In this document: piece after piece, positions 1-10,699 of the stretch | How the letters are laid out: every line of letters begins with the position of its first letter | How positions within the stretch are numbered: position 1 is the stretch's first letter | Origin: Paguma larvata | Taxonomy: Eukaryota; Chordata; Mammalia; Carnivora; Viverridae | DNA length: 64,000 nt | Assembly (NCBI GenBank): GCA_030068075.1 | Contig: CM057843.1 | Location: 43,531,832-43,595,831, forward strand | Direction of reading: 5' to 3' | Translations under genes and position numbers: made by a program | The notes under the pieces: model-generated | Told to the model about the DNA's origin: nothing | Database searches by the model: none | Seen by the model: only the letters and a program-made list of their open reading frames with translations

Positions 1-860
1 AAGGGAAAAGCTACAAAGTAATGAGACTGTTCCCCCCATGCAATTCCCCAAACGCTTCTGGTGACCCTTCCCTAAGAAGCATGCCCCCCACATTTCTAGC
101 AGTGCGCCACAGAACAGCCGGATGGCCTCCGACGGCCCACCTCTGACCAATATATTATGTAAGTCTGCAATGCTGGTTGAAAACCTCCATCTTGTCACTT
201 CTTAGTCACAGTACCCATGTCAAGGTATATTAAGAAGAAACTTCTCATTACACGATTCTTTATCTTACATACGAGAAAGCCAAATATAGAAAATGTCATG
301 GGTCGGAGGTGAAAAATCAATATTCTGTGACCAGAAGGACCATAGCTGCTCGAAGCTGAGCTGGAGAAAAGAAAGGAAAAAATGGAAGGCAGCCGTGGTT
401 GTTTTATTCTAATATTTACCTGGTTTACAAAAATAACCTTTTATCTTTCCCAAACAAATATCTGAGCTGCAGTCTTATTCAAAGTACATGCACTCCATTA
501 TATTAAATGATACGTAAATAAAATCCCAAGGAGCCCACATGTGAAGACTCGTCTGACGCCTGTCTGATTCACATGCAGGTTTCGCAGGGCATCTCCTGGG
601 GCTCAAGGACAGGATCTACTCACTGCTCTACAAACCTCTATATGTTTAATTTCTTTAATTTCTTTTAATACTTGCAGTTCCTTTAGGACCATTTTGCCCA
701 AGATTCATCAGGTGCTATCTACCCAAAATAAGCATCAAGAGCTGCTAGCACCTCAAATGACTGAGTGCTTAGATTTTGATGATGAACAGCAGGAATATAT
801 CCATATTTAGGAATGCAACAGGAATTCTTTAATGAGATCATGAGTATGTCACAAGCAATC
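1..860. other. Intergenic DNA upstream of KRTAP2, no gene seen
   Basis: I see no coding region, SINE or L1 in this stretch. It is AT-rich, ordinary mammalian intergenic sequence. Distal regulatory sites for the KRTAP2 gene could lie here, but I cannot point to one. Confidence 0.6.
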
Positions 861-885
861 ATTAGTCAAAACAAAATTGTACTCA

Positions 886-943
886 ATTGGCCAAAAGATA
901 AATGGGGGTGGGGGGTCATCAGCACCCGGTCAGGGTATATAAA
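886..943 (+). promoter_or_regulatory. KRTAP2 core promoter: inverted CCAAT and TATA box
   Basis: An inverted CCAAT core (ATTGG, 886-890) is followed by TATATAAA at 936-943. The ATG is 94 bp after the TATA start, so transcription should begin near 966 and give a 5' UTR of about 65 nt. This matches the compact TATA-driven promoters of hair keratin-associated protein genes. Confidence 0.85.
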
Positions 944-1029
944 GGGTCCAGAGCAGGAGGGAGACATTCACACCTGACAACACTCCAATCCTCTCACCCC
1001 TCCGACCAAAACCAGCCCCAGACACCACC

Positions 1030-1419
1030 ATGTGCGGTTCCTGCTGCGGCTCCACCTGCTCCTCCCAGGGCTGCGGGGGAGGCTGCTGCCAGCCCTGCTG
1101 CTGCCGCGACCCCTGCTGCTGCCGCCCCGTGAGCTGCCAGACCACCGTGTGCCGCCCCGTGACCTGCACCTGCCGCTGCACGCGCCCCATCTGCCAGCCC
1201 TGCCGCCGCCCCGTCTGCTGTGACCCCTGCTGCCTGCAGGAGGGCTGCTGCCGCCCCATCAGCTGCTGCCCCACGTCCTGCACGGCCGTGGTCTGCCGGC
1301 CCTGCTGCTGGGCCTCCACCTGCTGCCAGCCCATCTCTGTGCAGGCGCCCTGCTGCCGCCCTCCCTGCTGCCAGCCTGCCCCCTGCCGCACCACCTGCAG
1401 GACCTCCTGCTGCTGCTAA
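1030..1419 (+). CDS. KRTAP2-1: Keratin-associated protein 2 (KRTAP2 family), high-cysteine hair matrix protein
   Basis: A 129-residue single-exon protein with 43 cysteines (about 33%). It starts [18 protein letters not shown] and carries the KRTAP2 landmarks [17 protein letters not shown], the central [43 protein letters not shown] and a C-terminal [15 protein letters not shown]2 proteins sit in the matrix between keratin intermediate filaments of the hair cortex and are crosslinked to them by disulfides. The chosen ATG lies 94 bp after a TATA box in an acceptable context (ACCATG). No signal peptide or membrane segment is seen, as expected. An arginine-rich middle (CRRPVCC) alternates with Cys-Pro turns. 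It is the leftmost gene, with KRTAP1 4.5 kb downstream in the same orientation, as in human. The family call is firm; the number 2-1 is positional, since KRTAP2 paralogues could lie left of the window. Confidence 0.93.
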   Translation: MCGSCCGSTCSSQGCGGGCCQPCCCRDPCCCRPVSCQTTVCRPVTCTCRCTRPICQPCRRPVCCDPCCLQEGCCRPISCCPTSCTAVVCRPCCWASTCCQPISVQAPCCRPPCCQPAPCRTTCRTSCCC

Positions 1420-1641
1420 GTGCACTGTCTAGAACAAGCAATCAACCTTCTGAAAGAGTCGTACTCCTTTCTCTACCTAAGAAACCTCCTCCCCTAAACC
1501 ATCAAGACCCCAAGTCAACCAGGGTTTGAATGGAGATCCAGGCTCATCCATTAAGACTTGGGCTGTGCTCAAGTCTTTGTAACAGTATCAACTCCCTTCT
1601 TCCCACCTTAGATCTTAGGTCTTGTGGCATGTTTGTTTTCT

Positions 1642-1647
1642 AATAAA
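1642..1647 (+). terminator. Poly(A) signal of KRTAP2
   Basis: AATAAA lies 223 bp after the KRTAP2 stop codon and is followed by a GT/T-rich stretch. This gives a short 3' UTR of about 240 nt. Confidence 0.8.
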
Positions 1648-2277
1648 GTTCTCTTCTTTGGTCTTGCAAACCCATATTTGGTTTTTCTTATTTATTCTAA
1701 CTTTTTTCATTAAATTTAAATATAACAAAATGTACTGATTGGCTACCATCTGTAAGTCCCAGACTGTATGATATACAATCAAAATTAAAGTGAGTTAAAA
1801 ATATTCCCCTCTTCCAGAATCTTCTAGGGAGATAAATGAAATTTGCAATAACATACCTAAAAATTAGAAAATGAAAAAAAAAAAAGTAGAACACTCTTTC
1901 GTGTGTCAAAAAATTACTACTGATTGGGGAGAACAAGAAAGACTGAAAAGGAAGCTAGCATTTTATAGAGGTTAAAATTTCAGCATGTAGATCTAAAGGA
2001 AGATGGCATTTTCAACACTGGTAAGTGTATGCACAAAGGAATAGAAAGAGGAATTGTTCAGGGGATAGTTTGGCTAGGAACATAGGATATATGTAGAATA
2101 ATAGCAGAAGATAAATTTGGAAAATGTGTATGCTTTGAATAGTAACCAAAGTAGTATGCCCTTAATACAATAAACACCAAGGAGTTGTTGAAAGCCTTGG
2201 GGCAAGGGAATTGCATGACAGGCATTAGGCATCAGGATGATTCCTATGGTAGTTGTTTATCAAAATAGAAGGTCAAG

Positions 2278-2440
2278 GGCGCCTGGGTGGCTCAGTCGGC
2301 TAAGCGTCGGACTTCAGCTCAGGTCATGATCTCATGGTTTGTGAGTTCAAGCCCCACATCGGACTCTGTGCTGACAGCTCGGAGCCTGGAGCCTGCTTCA
2401 GATTCTGTGTCTCCCTCTCTCTCTGCCCCTCCCCTGCTTG

Positions 2441-2474
<34 letters not shown>

Positions 2475-2501
2475 AATAAACATTAAAAAATTTTTTTAAA
2501 A
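2278..2501 (+). mobile_element. CAN-SINE (carnivore tRNA-Lys SINE)
   Basis: The tRNA-like head (GGCGCCTGGGTGGCTCAG) contains the pol III A- and B-box regions. A CT-dinucleotide tract and an A-rich tail follow. Imperfect target duplications flank it (TAGAAGGTCAAGGG before, TAGAAGGCCAAAGG after), so it is complete but not very young. Confidence 0.93.
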
Positions 2502-2891
2502 AACTAGAAGGCCAAAGGCTAGACAATATAATAGCTATACAGAAACAAAGCAAGAGGCCACTGTACTGGTCCAAGCAATACACAGTAAGAGCTGAATTAA
2601 GACGACAGCCACGGAATAAAGAAGACACAAAGAGTACGGCAGACATAGAAACCCAGAAGGTGTATTACCTAATATGAATGTGGGAAACAAGAAATAATTA
2701 AGAATCAAATGTGTTATTGGAGCTCTAGGGAAAACTCTTCTGATAAGCAGACACTTAAAAGAATCTTAACATATTTATACTTATTTCCTGTGTGTTTAAA
2801 GTTACTACTCCATAGCATTTCTGTCCGTTACTACTATTTCTATTCTTGAGATATTTTAAAATATTTTTTTAAAGAGGAGACAAAAAGGTTT

Positions 2892-3100
2892 TTGGTTTTT
2901 TTTAATGTTTATTCACTTATTTTGAGAGAGAGAGAGCACGGGGAAGGAGCAGAGAGAGAGAGGGACAGAGAGAATCCCAAGTAGGATCCATGCTGTCAGC
3001 ACAGAACCTGATGTGGGGCTCAATTCCATGACCCTGAGATCATGACCTGGCCTAAAATCAAGAGTCAAACACTCAATCAACTGAGCCATCCAGGCGCCCT
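2892..3100 (-). mobile_element. CAN-SINE, reverse orientation
   Basis: The T-rich tail comes first, then a GA tract, and it ends in the inverted head GAGCCATCCAGGCGCCC. Target duplications resemble GAGACAAAAAGGTTTT / GAGACAAAGAGTTTT. Confidence 0.92.
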
Positions 3101-3332
3101 GAGACAAAGAGTTTTAAGAATTAATTGATCCTAGAAAATGGCATTGTATAAAATGAAAATAAAACAGCTATAACTGATACAAGAAGGAGAGACAGGAGTT
3201 TTATACCCTGCTTTTCTGGCTATGTACCGTCTGACTAAAGCAAGTCATTAAACTTTCCAAAACGCAGCCACTCCTAGAATAAGTAATATTTTAACATCAG
3301 CTAATGCTGAAAGGAAATTAAAAGTAGTCTGG

Positions 3333-3459
3333 AGGCACCTGGGTGGCGCAGTTGGTTAAGCATCCCACTCTAGATTTCGGCTCAGGTCATGATCTCACAG
3401 TTCATGATATCAAACCCCTCATTGGGCTCTGCGCTGACAATGTGGAGCCTGCTGGGGAT

Positions 3460-3523
<64 letters not shown>

Positions 3524-3594
3524 CCTCTGCCCCTCCCCTGCTTGCACTCACATGTCTCTCTCTCTCTCAAAATAAATAAATAAACATTTTCAAA
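3333..3594 (+). mobile_element. CAN-SINE with long (CT)n tract
   Basis: Full head, body and tail, with an expanded CT tract at about 3465-3521. It is flanked by AAAGTAGTCTG / AAAGCAGTCTG target duplications and interrupts the first copy of the local duplication. Confidence 0.93.
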
Positions 3595-3629
3595 AAAGCA
3601 GTCTGTACCACAACATCAGTGTTCCAATT

Positions 3630-4180
3630 TATTTATTTTTTTTTTCATTATAATAGTTTATTTTCAAATTGGTTTACATATAACACCCAGTGTTCATCCC
3701 AACACGTGCCCTCTTTAATATCCGTCACCCTCTCTCCCCCCTCCCTCACCTCCCTCACTTCCCTCACCCTCAGATTGTTCTCAGTCTTTGAGAGTCTCTT
3801 ATGTTTTATCTCCCTCCCTCTCTGTGTCTTTTTTTCCTTTCCCCTCTTCCCTTCCCCCTGGTTTTTCCTTAGTCTCACAAAGTCCACCTATTCGTGGAAA
3901 CATATGGTATCTGTCTTTTTCTGACTGACTTATTTCACTTAACATAATACCCTCCAGTTCCATCCATGTTGCTACACATGGCCAGATTTCATTTTTTCTC
4001 ATTGCCATGTAGTAGTCCATTGTATATATGTGCCACAACTTCTTTATCCATTCGTCAGTTGATGGGCACTTGGTTTGCTTCCACGATTTGGCTATTGTCG
4101 AAAGTGCTGCTATGAACATTGGGGTACACGTACCCCTATGCATCAGCATTCCTGTGTCTCTTGGGTAGATTCTATGAGGA
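3630..4180 (-). mobile_element. L1 LINE 3' end (end of ORF2 and 3' UTR), reverse orientation
   Basis: The reverse strand encodes a typical L1 ORF2 C-terminus (for example STDEWIKKLW and MELEGIMLSEISQSEKD), followed by a purine-rich 3' UTR that reads here as C/T-rich DNA at 3720-3860. It is 5'-truncated, as most L1 copies are. It is relatively young because long stretches remain in frame, but it cannot mobilise itself. Confidence 0.88.
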
Positions 4181-4905
4181 TGGATGGTAATATATTTGAC
4201 TCTTTCCCTTGATTCATCCCTCCTATCAGTACTATAATGATTCATAAACCAGAGCAAGATCTGAAGCAGACAGATTGAATCTTGCTTTCTGCACAACCCT
4301 TTAGTGCTCTGGGGAAAATATGATGATTTAATAAACATTTGCTATTTATAAAAACAATGAGGTCAGTACCTATACAATTAAAACTTTGGACAGATGATTA
4401 ATTAAGTTTTTGATCTCTGACATTTCAGGATTCCTTCAACCATTTTTCAACTTCATACCTACAGTCCTAGTTATCACATGACATGAACATCGTTCTTGAC
4501 ACTGGCATGAATCACATTCTAATGTAATTCTATCATTGTACAAACCAATACCTCCATCTCGTAAAAAGCTAACTATGTGTTTCTATTCAGGATTGGAAGG
4601 AAGGGACAAACCTACCAAAAATAGCAACAATAGGCTCTTCTGGCCACCGCTTTTTTTCTTCATTTCCCCCCATATAACCCTAAATAGCAAATGGAAAGTC
4701 ATATTCTTTATTTTGGCAACCACCGAAATTGTTTCAAATTTATTTTGCTGAAATTTATACCCAGCTCTCTGGCCATGGACTGTGTAAATGGAGCAAGACA
4801 CTAACCTTTCCAAAATACAGCCATTCCTGGACTCAATAGTATTCTAACATCAGGTGATGCTGAGGAGAAATTAAAAGTGGTCCATATCACAACATCGACC
4901 CCTTT

Positions 4906-5790
4906 ACACTTATACCTTAAATATAAGGTACACTTAATCTCTTTTCACTTATACTTATTGAATGATATTTGCTCATCCATTTCCTACCTTGCTTTATAAA
5001 TACTGTGATCCAGAAAAAGTATTTCTTAACTTCTGCTTTTTCTTTTATTGATTCCCCTTCATAAATTCAATTGTCATGCTCTTTGGTCTAATAACCTTTC
5101 ATAGGACACATGGTGTAGTTACATAAAATGACATAAACTGAAAACAAATCCCACCTTTGAGAAATAAATACTATCTAGATAATCCACAGAGCAGTGATTT
5201 TTATCTTTCAGAGAGAAATATAAATTACACTTAAAATTTTGTGCGATATTTTCCTAATTACTGGCTATCGATTTTAGCCCTTCTTTTAAATTCATGCTAT
5301 TAAAATATCCATAGTAAGTTGGAATGGAACAGTGTTTGTTCTATGTATCTTCCCAAGTGATGTTTTCTCAAGTATGAATGTGTGGAGTTCAGGAGAGATC
5401 ATGGAAATTGGAGACAAATTTCTGGAAAAAGACATGAATTTCTATGAATGTGAAGTTTATCAGAGTTTCCACCTGACTGACCGTAGAGACTATAATCTTA
5501 TTAAGCAAAAATATATAAAGATAGTGTTACATAAAGGGCAGTCAATTGTTAATAATTTTTTTCTGGAGACTTGAAGTTTGGTAAATATGACCCCCAAATT
5601 GCATCATCTTATGAGTGAGAGTCACTTGGTCAGGCAATGTGACCATAAATGCAGAATGGAAGCTGAGACCTCAGGAAAAATTACAGCATTGTTTGGAAAT
5701 GAAACAACAACATTTCTACCAAAGATGGATACATTTAGTGAGTATTAGCTTAGCAATAAAGGAAAAACCAATTTGGGGATGTAGTTAAAA
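4906..5790. other. Intergenic AT-rich DNA, no gene seen
   Basis: No SINE, L1 or coding signature is recognisable. The only ORF-like stretch (5332-5574, 80 codons) has no family features and ordinary intergenic composition. Confidence 0.55.
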
Positions 5791-5807
5791 TAACTCAGTA
5801 TCTGAAC

Positions 5808-5898
5808 AATCAAAGGGCTCTGGGAAAGCTTGCTTAAAGAGTAACAGGATAAAAATGCTGTCCATCACAAACACAGGAACTGGTCAAGGCCTATAAAA
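5808..5898 (+). promoter_or_regulatory. KRTAP1 copy 1 promoter: TCF/LEF-like site and TATA box
   Basis: ATCAAAG at 5809-5815 matches the LEF/TCF core, and LEF1 sites are known in hair keratin promoters. TATAAAA at 5892-5898 is 80 bp before the ATG. Binding at the TCF-like site is inference from the motif alone. Confidence 0.75.
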
Positions 5899-5971
5899 GG
5901 ACCAAGTAGAATAAGCAGCTCAAACTCAAACTCCTCTAAGCAACCCGACTCTCAACCCAACTCCTGACACC

Positions 5972-6430
5972 ATGGCCTGCTGCTCCACTAGCTTCTGTGG
6001 ATTTCCCACCTGCTCCACCAGTGGGAACTGTGGCTCCAGTTGCTGCCAGCCCAACTGCTGCCAGCCCAGCTGCTGCCAGCCAACCTGCTGCCAGACCAGC
6101 TGCTGCCAGCCCACCTGCTGCCAGACCAGCTGCTGCCAGCCCACCTGCTGCGGGACCGGCTGTGGCACTGGTGGTGGCCAGGAGGGTGGCTGTGGAGCCG
6201 TGAGCTGCCGCGTCAGGTGGTGCCGCCCTGACTGCCGCGTGGAGGACACCTGCCTGCCCCCCTGCTGTGTGGTAAGCTGCACACCCCCCACCTGCTGCCA
6301 GCTGCACCACGCCCAGGCCTCCTGCTGCCGCCCATCCTACTGTGGACAGTCCTGCTGCCGCCCTGCCTGCTGCTGCTACTGCTGCCAGCCCAGCTGCTGC
6401 CAGCCCACCTGCTGTGAGCCCACCTGTTGA
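5972..6430 (+). CDS. KRTAP1-1: Keratin-associated protein 1, copy 1 (two decapeptide units)
   Basis: A 152-residue single-exon protein with 47 cysteines (31%). In order: the KRTAP1 N-terminus [20 protein letters not shown]; a tandem Cys-Gln-Pro block ([10 protein letters not shown], then two [10 protein letters not shown] decapeptides); a glycine hinge ([15 protein letters not shown]); then the conserved C-terminal half with [43 protein letters not shown] and terminal CCEPTC. It is a high-sulfur matrix protein of the hair cortex, disulfide-bonded to keratin filaments. The start has a strong Kozak context (ACACCATGG) 80 bp after the TATA box. Unlike the other three copies, the stop is TGA and the 3' flank diverges at once after it. 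The -1-1 number is positional (nearest KRTAP2) and gene conversion makes exact orthology uncertain. Confidence 0.93.
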   Translation: MACCSTSFCGFPTCSTSGNCGSSCCQPNCCQPSCCQPTCCQTSCCQPTCCQTSCCQPTCCGTGCGTGGGQEGGCGAVSCRVRWCRPDCRVEDTCLPPCCVVSCTPPTCCQLHHAQASCCRPSYCGQSCCRPACCCYCCQPSCCQPTCCEPTC

Positions 6431-6492
6431 AAATCTCTTTCTAAAGGAATCCTGAGAAACTGGTACTTCAAATTGAGCCAATGTAGAGTCCC

Positions 6493-6498
6493 AATAAA
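6493..6498 (+). terminator. Poly(A) signal candidates of KRTAP1 copy 1
   Basis: AATAAA lies 63 bp after the stop. A second AATAAA at 6695-6700 (265 bp after the stop), followed by a GT-rich stretch, is closer to the usual KRTAP1 3' UTR length. Both could be used. Confidence 0.65.
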
Positions 6499-6719
6499 TT
6501 TCTGAAATCCAATATCTGTAACACAGCTTGCAAATGGCTACATAATTTTCCTAAGATGTGAATCGAATCGAAGACCAAAAATATTTCATAAACCTGGACA
6601 TGAACAGAAGTCCTACAAGGTTAAGAGGAATGTATAAAACTTTTACTATAAATATCATCTGAAATAGTTCAACAGCTCATTGGATTTGGGATTTAATAAA
6701 ATGTTTATTCTTCAGTGAC

Positions 6720-7228
6720 CATGTCATTGTTAGAGCTTTCTTTTCTTTGGAATTTGTTATTGATTTTGGGGTATTTGAATTTTTCAAATCTCAGTAACTG
6801 TGGTATGGCACTATGATTTTTCTTTATTTTTTCCCTTTTTTAAAGGTCTTTAAAAAATGGCTTTCCTTTGTTTCACCATTAAATGGTCCAATATTCTATA
6901 CCCAAAATCTATGATTAAAAGAATGTATCAGTGTTTAGGAACTATTCTCCGAGGTCCTCACATGTGTAAATTGACGGACTAGTTGTTCCAGAAGATCGAT
7001 TTTACAAAAAAGAATTTTCATGTTATTTAGATTCTTGAGATATTACCAGATTTATTCATTTCCTTCATATACAATTTTGTGTACAATTATTTCAACTATG
7101 TAGGGTATAAAAGGGTAATGCATAATTGGAAAGACAGTAAGCGTAAGATTTTAGAGTTCTAGTATAAGATATAAAGACATCCCAAGTTCTAACCCCCACT
7201 TTGTAACTAAGAATTCAAGGATTCTTGT
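6720..7228. other. Intergenic DNA, no gene seen
   Basis: AT-rich stretch downstream of KRTAP1 copy 1. I see no recognisable repeat or gene. Confidence 0.5.
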
Positions 7229-7421
7229 TTTTAAGTTTATTTATTTAGAGAGGGAGAGAGAGTGGGAGAGCAGGGGAGAGAGGAAGAGAGAAAATCCCAA
7301 GCAGGCTCTGCACTGTCAATGCAGAACCCCATCTGGGGCTCAAACCCACAAACTGTGAGATCATGACATGAGCTGAAACCAATAGTTGAGGGTTTAACCG
7401 ACTGAGCCACTCAGGAGCCCC
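7229..7421 (-). mobile_element. CAN-SINE, reverse orientation
   Basis: A short T-rich tail and GA tract lead to an inverted head (GAGCCACTCAGGAGCCCC). GGATTCTTG repeats on both sides as the target duplication. Confidence 0.9.
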
Positions 7422-8019
7422 GGACCCATGGATTCTTGAGCAAGGCCCTTCACCTGCGTGGGCATCAGGTTAGAAAAACTGGAAAACAAAAGAATTGACT
7501 TTTATTGCTTACAACATCCCTCCCAGGCACAAGATGGATTATTTCCTAAACAGGTGATGCACTAACAATTAGTCTCTTCAGATAGACGCCCGACAAGGAA
7601 AAATTATTCAATGGTCAAGTAATGTTGCATGCATTTTCACCATGTTGAAGGTTTATAAAGCGCATTAGAATATTAAAGAAAGCTCTATATTACTCCCAAA
7701 CTGATTTAGTCGGGGAATACTCCACTCATTTATTACCAACTAGCATCCTGTAACACTAGTGTTCCTCAAAATATACTTTGGGAAATGATGAAAGGGAATT
7801 TCAACTGATGCTTCTACAACATCTGTACAATTCTTTCATGTACCATGAACTAGAAAATAAATATTCATCACAGGAATGGATTTAAACAAGCATGATACTG
7901 GCATACACTATGCCCGTTCTTATTCTAATCTCCAGAGAAAGTTCCAAAATGAAGCAAGGATGAAATAAGAAACACATAATAAGAACTTCCATTTATATGG
8001 ATAAAATCTTTGATTATAA

Positions 8020-8243
8020 ATTTTTTTAATGCTTATTTATTTTTGGGAGACAGAGTGCGAGTGGGTGAGGGGCAGAGAGAGACACACACACACAGAATTT
8101 GAAGCAGGGTCCAGGCTCCAAGCCCAAGCACAGAGCCTGACACGGGGTTCGAACTCAAGCTGTGAGATCATGATCTTAGCCAAAGTCGGACACTCAACTG
8201 ACTGAGTACATATATATATATAATCATTTGATTATATATATAA
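8020..8243 (-). mobile_element. CAN-SINE, reverse, with an extra AT-rich piece at its head
   Basis: The SINE body runs to about 8205 but its terminal head bases are missing. They are replaced by a TA-repeat segment (about 8207-8243). AAAATCTTTGATTATAAA occurs both at about 8003-8020 and at 8247-8264, so the AT-rich segment lies inside the target duplications and arrived with, or expanded within, the insertion. It sits in an L1 3' region. Confidence 0.85.
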
Positions 8244-8264
8244 TTAAAATCTTTGATTATAAAA

Positions 8265-8475
8265 TCTAAGTGGTAAATCAGTGGCTGGAGATAAAGGGGG
8301 AGTGGGGAGTGATTACTAAAGATGATCGAGTGGCGTTCTGGGTAATGAAAAAGGTTTTAAACTAGACAGAGAAATGGTAGCTGCACAACATTATGTATGC
8401 ACTAAAGACCACTCAGTTGTACATTTAAAAACGGTTTAGTGTATCTTATGTGAATTTCACCTCAATTTAAGAAGT
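8265..8475 (+). mobile_element. L1 3' UTR/3' end fragment
   Basis: This resembles the terminal part of older mammalian L1 copies (grossly GTACATTTAAAA...TGTGAATTTCACCTCAATTT). The L1 may continue left of the SINE that interrupts it. Confidence 0.7.
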
Positions 8476-8483
8476 AAGTCAGG

Positions 8484-8672
8484 GACAGCTGGATGGCTCA
8501 GTTGGTTCGGCATCCAACTTTGGCTCAGGTTATGATCTCATGGTTTGTGAGTTTGAGCCCTGTGTTGGGCTCTCTGCTGTCAGCATCCTCATGCCTGCTG
8601 TGGATCCTCTGTCTCCTTCTCTCTCTGCTCCTCCCCTCCGCAAATATAAATAAACATTTAAAAAAAAGAAAA
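8484..8672 (+). mobile_element. CAN-SINE
   Basis: A diverged head (GGACAGCTGGATGGCTCAG), a short CT tract and the usual AAATAAACATTTAAA tail. AAGAAGTAAGTCA / AAGAACTAAGTCA flank it as target duplications. Confidence 0.9.
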
Positions 8673-8699
8673 AGAACTAAGTCAAAGGTACGGGATCTT

Positions 8700-9630
8700 C
8701 ACTAGCACAACCTTACCAGAATCAGAAAAAGGCATCACCTTTAGGTAGAAACAGTTTGAAGAATACACAGCTTACTGAGCCTACATCATCTTTGTATGAA
8801 AAAGGTTCTCCTTCTTCTGAGTGGACAGAGCCTCCCCCATCAGGGCACAACCTACACATTCATACACAATGTGTCTAAAACATGTTCAATACTCTATGTT
8901 CTCATATACCACTCTCTTGTCTTTCAATGGGTTAGGAAGATTTAGGTTGGATGTACTTTTTACTTAGATGAGCTTTATCTCAGAAGCACCAAAAGAGCCA
9001 GGTCAGCATTCAGAAGAGAAGAAGATCTTATTACTTGATTTAGAGTAAAAAGTTGGGGATGTTCAACTGGTTGGTATATCAACCACATCTTATCACTCAG
9101 GAATCTAAGGCAGATGCAACTGAATTAGAGAACTAGTAAAATGGAGTTTAAGGAATTGAAAGAACCCTCGAACTTACAATAAGAAACCTAGAACCATGAC
9201 ATCTTAAAGAAAAATAACTCAATATATTAGTATCTATAAACAGAAGGCAAGCATTCGATAATAAGAGACAAACACATCATTTCTTCTTATGATACTATTG
9301 GGTCTGGACCCCATTGTTTAAATGAAGCAGTGAAAACCAAAAAGAATAAGCACTGTAATAAAATCATTTTAAATGTAAAGTTACTGGCATTCTTTTCTCC
9401 AAGAAGACAATAGATAGTGATTTCCAGCATTTAAACAGGTCAGAAAATCTACACAGGGAAATATCATGAATTGATTATAACTTCTTACTCTATCTACATG
9501 AGAATCAATCAAGAAAAAATTGATTTAAGTGGTAGGAGGAAATAATTTTATTTTCTTGGTTTATTTAGGGGAGATAAAGGAATGTTCAAATTAGTCTGTG
9601 GCGGAAGAGTAGAATTCTCAAATTTTAAGT
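8700..9630. other. Intergenic DNA, no gene seen
   Basis: No coding or repeat family that I can name is present. Confidence 0.5.
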
Positions 9631-9639
9631 GTCATACCT

Positions 9640-10024
9640 TATGTCGTGGTTAATTTTATATATCGACTTGACTGGGCTAAGGGATCCCCAAACAGCTAGT
9701 AAAACATTATTCCTGGGTGTGTCTGTGAGGGTGTTCATGGAAGGAATTAGCATATGAGTCTGTAGAATGAGTAAAGAAGATTGCCTTCTCCAATGTGGAT
9801 GGGCGTCATCCAATCCATTGAGACCCCAAATAGAATAGAAAGGTAGAGGAAGGGTGAATTGTTCTATGGCTTAAGTTGGGACACCTATCTTCTCCTGCCC
9901 TCATATTTCAGTGCTCCTGGGGAGACCTCTTGGCCTCCACATTTGTGTGAGCCAATCCCTCACCATAAATCTCTTTTTACATATATCCTACTGGTTCTGT
10001 TCTCTGAAGAACTCTGACTAAAAC
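9640..10024 (+). repeat. Ancient interspersed repeat, family not certain
   Basis: It begins TGTCGTGGTTAATTTTATAT and ends CTCTGACTAAAACA, with a middle resembling a dispersed mammalian repeat (GTGAGCCAATCCCTCACC near the end). The TG...CA ends suit an LTR, but I cannot name the family from memory. It is not coding. Confidence 0.6.
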
Positions 10025-10482
10025 ACCTTATTCTTAATAATTCTCTGAGGGCAACTAAAGACCAGAAAAATGAAAATTGAGTTAAATATTGCACCAAGGG
10101 AGATGTTGAAAACAGTGTCACAGCAGAAAAGCATAGAAACGGAGACCTAACAGATAACACTACTATCCCCCAGTGCCCTCAGCAGTAGGTATTTCAACTC
10201 CTCAAACCTAAATTTCTTGTGAAGGGAGATAAATGTTTTCAATATCAAAGATTCTACTGAATTTAGATATGAGTTAAATAGCTCCTCAGTTTGTAACAGG
10301 GACAAATCTACATATTCCAAATACCTACGGTGGGAAAATTAGCTGATCGAAGAATCCATGATGTAGATTTGCTTAAGGAGAGGAAGCAAAAAATTCACAT
10401 ACCTTTCAATTCAAATTTGATGTAAGATTTGCAAATGCCTTCATTCTGATTTGGGAAGAGTTATGATCTAAACTCAAAACTT

Positions 10483-10631
10483 GGGATGCCTGGGTCGCTC
10501 ATCGGTTAAGCATCCAACTTCAATTCAGGTCCTGATCCTGCAGTTCATGAGTTCAAACCCCACGTCCGGCTCTGTGCTGATCCTATTTCAGATTCTGTGT
10601 CTCACTCTCTCTGTTCCTCCCCTGCTCATGT

Positions 10632-10666
<35 letters not shown>

Positions 10667-10695
10667 AAATAAAGATTAAAAAACAAAAACAAAAA
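10483..10695 (+). mobile_element. CAN-SINE
   Basis: Head GGATGCCTGGGTCGCTCATCG, a pure CT tract at 10636-10663 and an AAACAAAAAC tail. The target duplication is not clear. Confidence 0.88.
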
Positions 10696-10699
10696 ACTG

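Larger units (their letters stand above)
3190..4905 (+). repeat. Two diverged copies of a local segment (3195-3332 plus 3596-3622; and 4750-4905)
   Basis: The segment ending in AACATCAGCTAATGCTGAAAGG (about 3295-3316) recurs as AACATCAGGTGATGCTGAGG (about 4846-4865). The two align over about 160 bp at roughly three-quarters identity by eye. In the first copy a SINE separates the last 25 bp (GTACCACAACATC versus ATATCACAACATC). A direct duplication of about 1.55 kb spacing is the simplest reading. It could instead be two copies of an unrecognised dispersed repeat. Confidence 0.7.

Noticed and set aside
930..1425. Antisense frames of 143-154 codons over KRTAP2
   Set aside because: Caused by the GC-rich Cys codons of the sense gene; low complexity and no homology signal.
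2278..2350. tRNA-Lys-like gene
   Set aside because: The tRNA-like block is the head of a CAN-SINE, followed by the SINE body and tail. It is repeated about 31 times in the window, and no free tRNA gene was seen.
3799..4338. 179-codon reverse frame
   Set aside because: It is the C-terminal part of an L1 ORF2 running into unrelated sequence, not a host gene.
6040..6150. CRISPR-like regular array (30-bp units)
   Set aside because: The units lie in frame in a KRTAP1 coding region and have no unique spacers.
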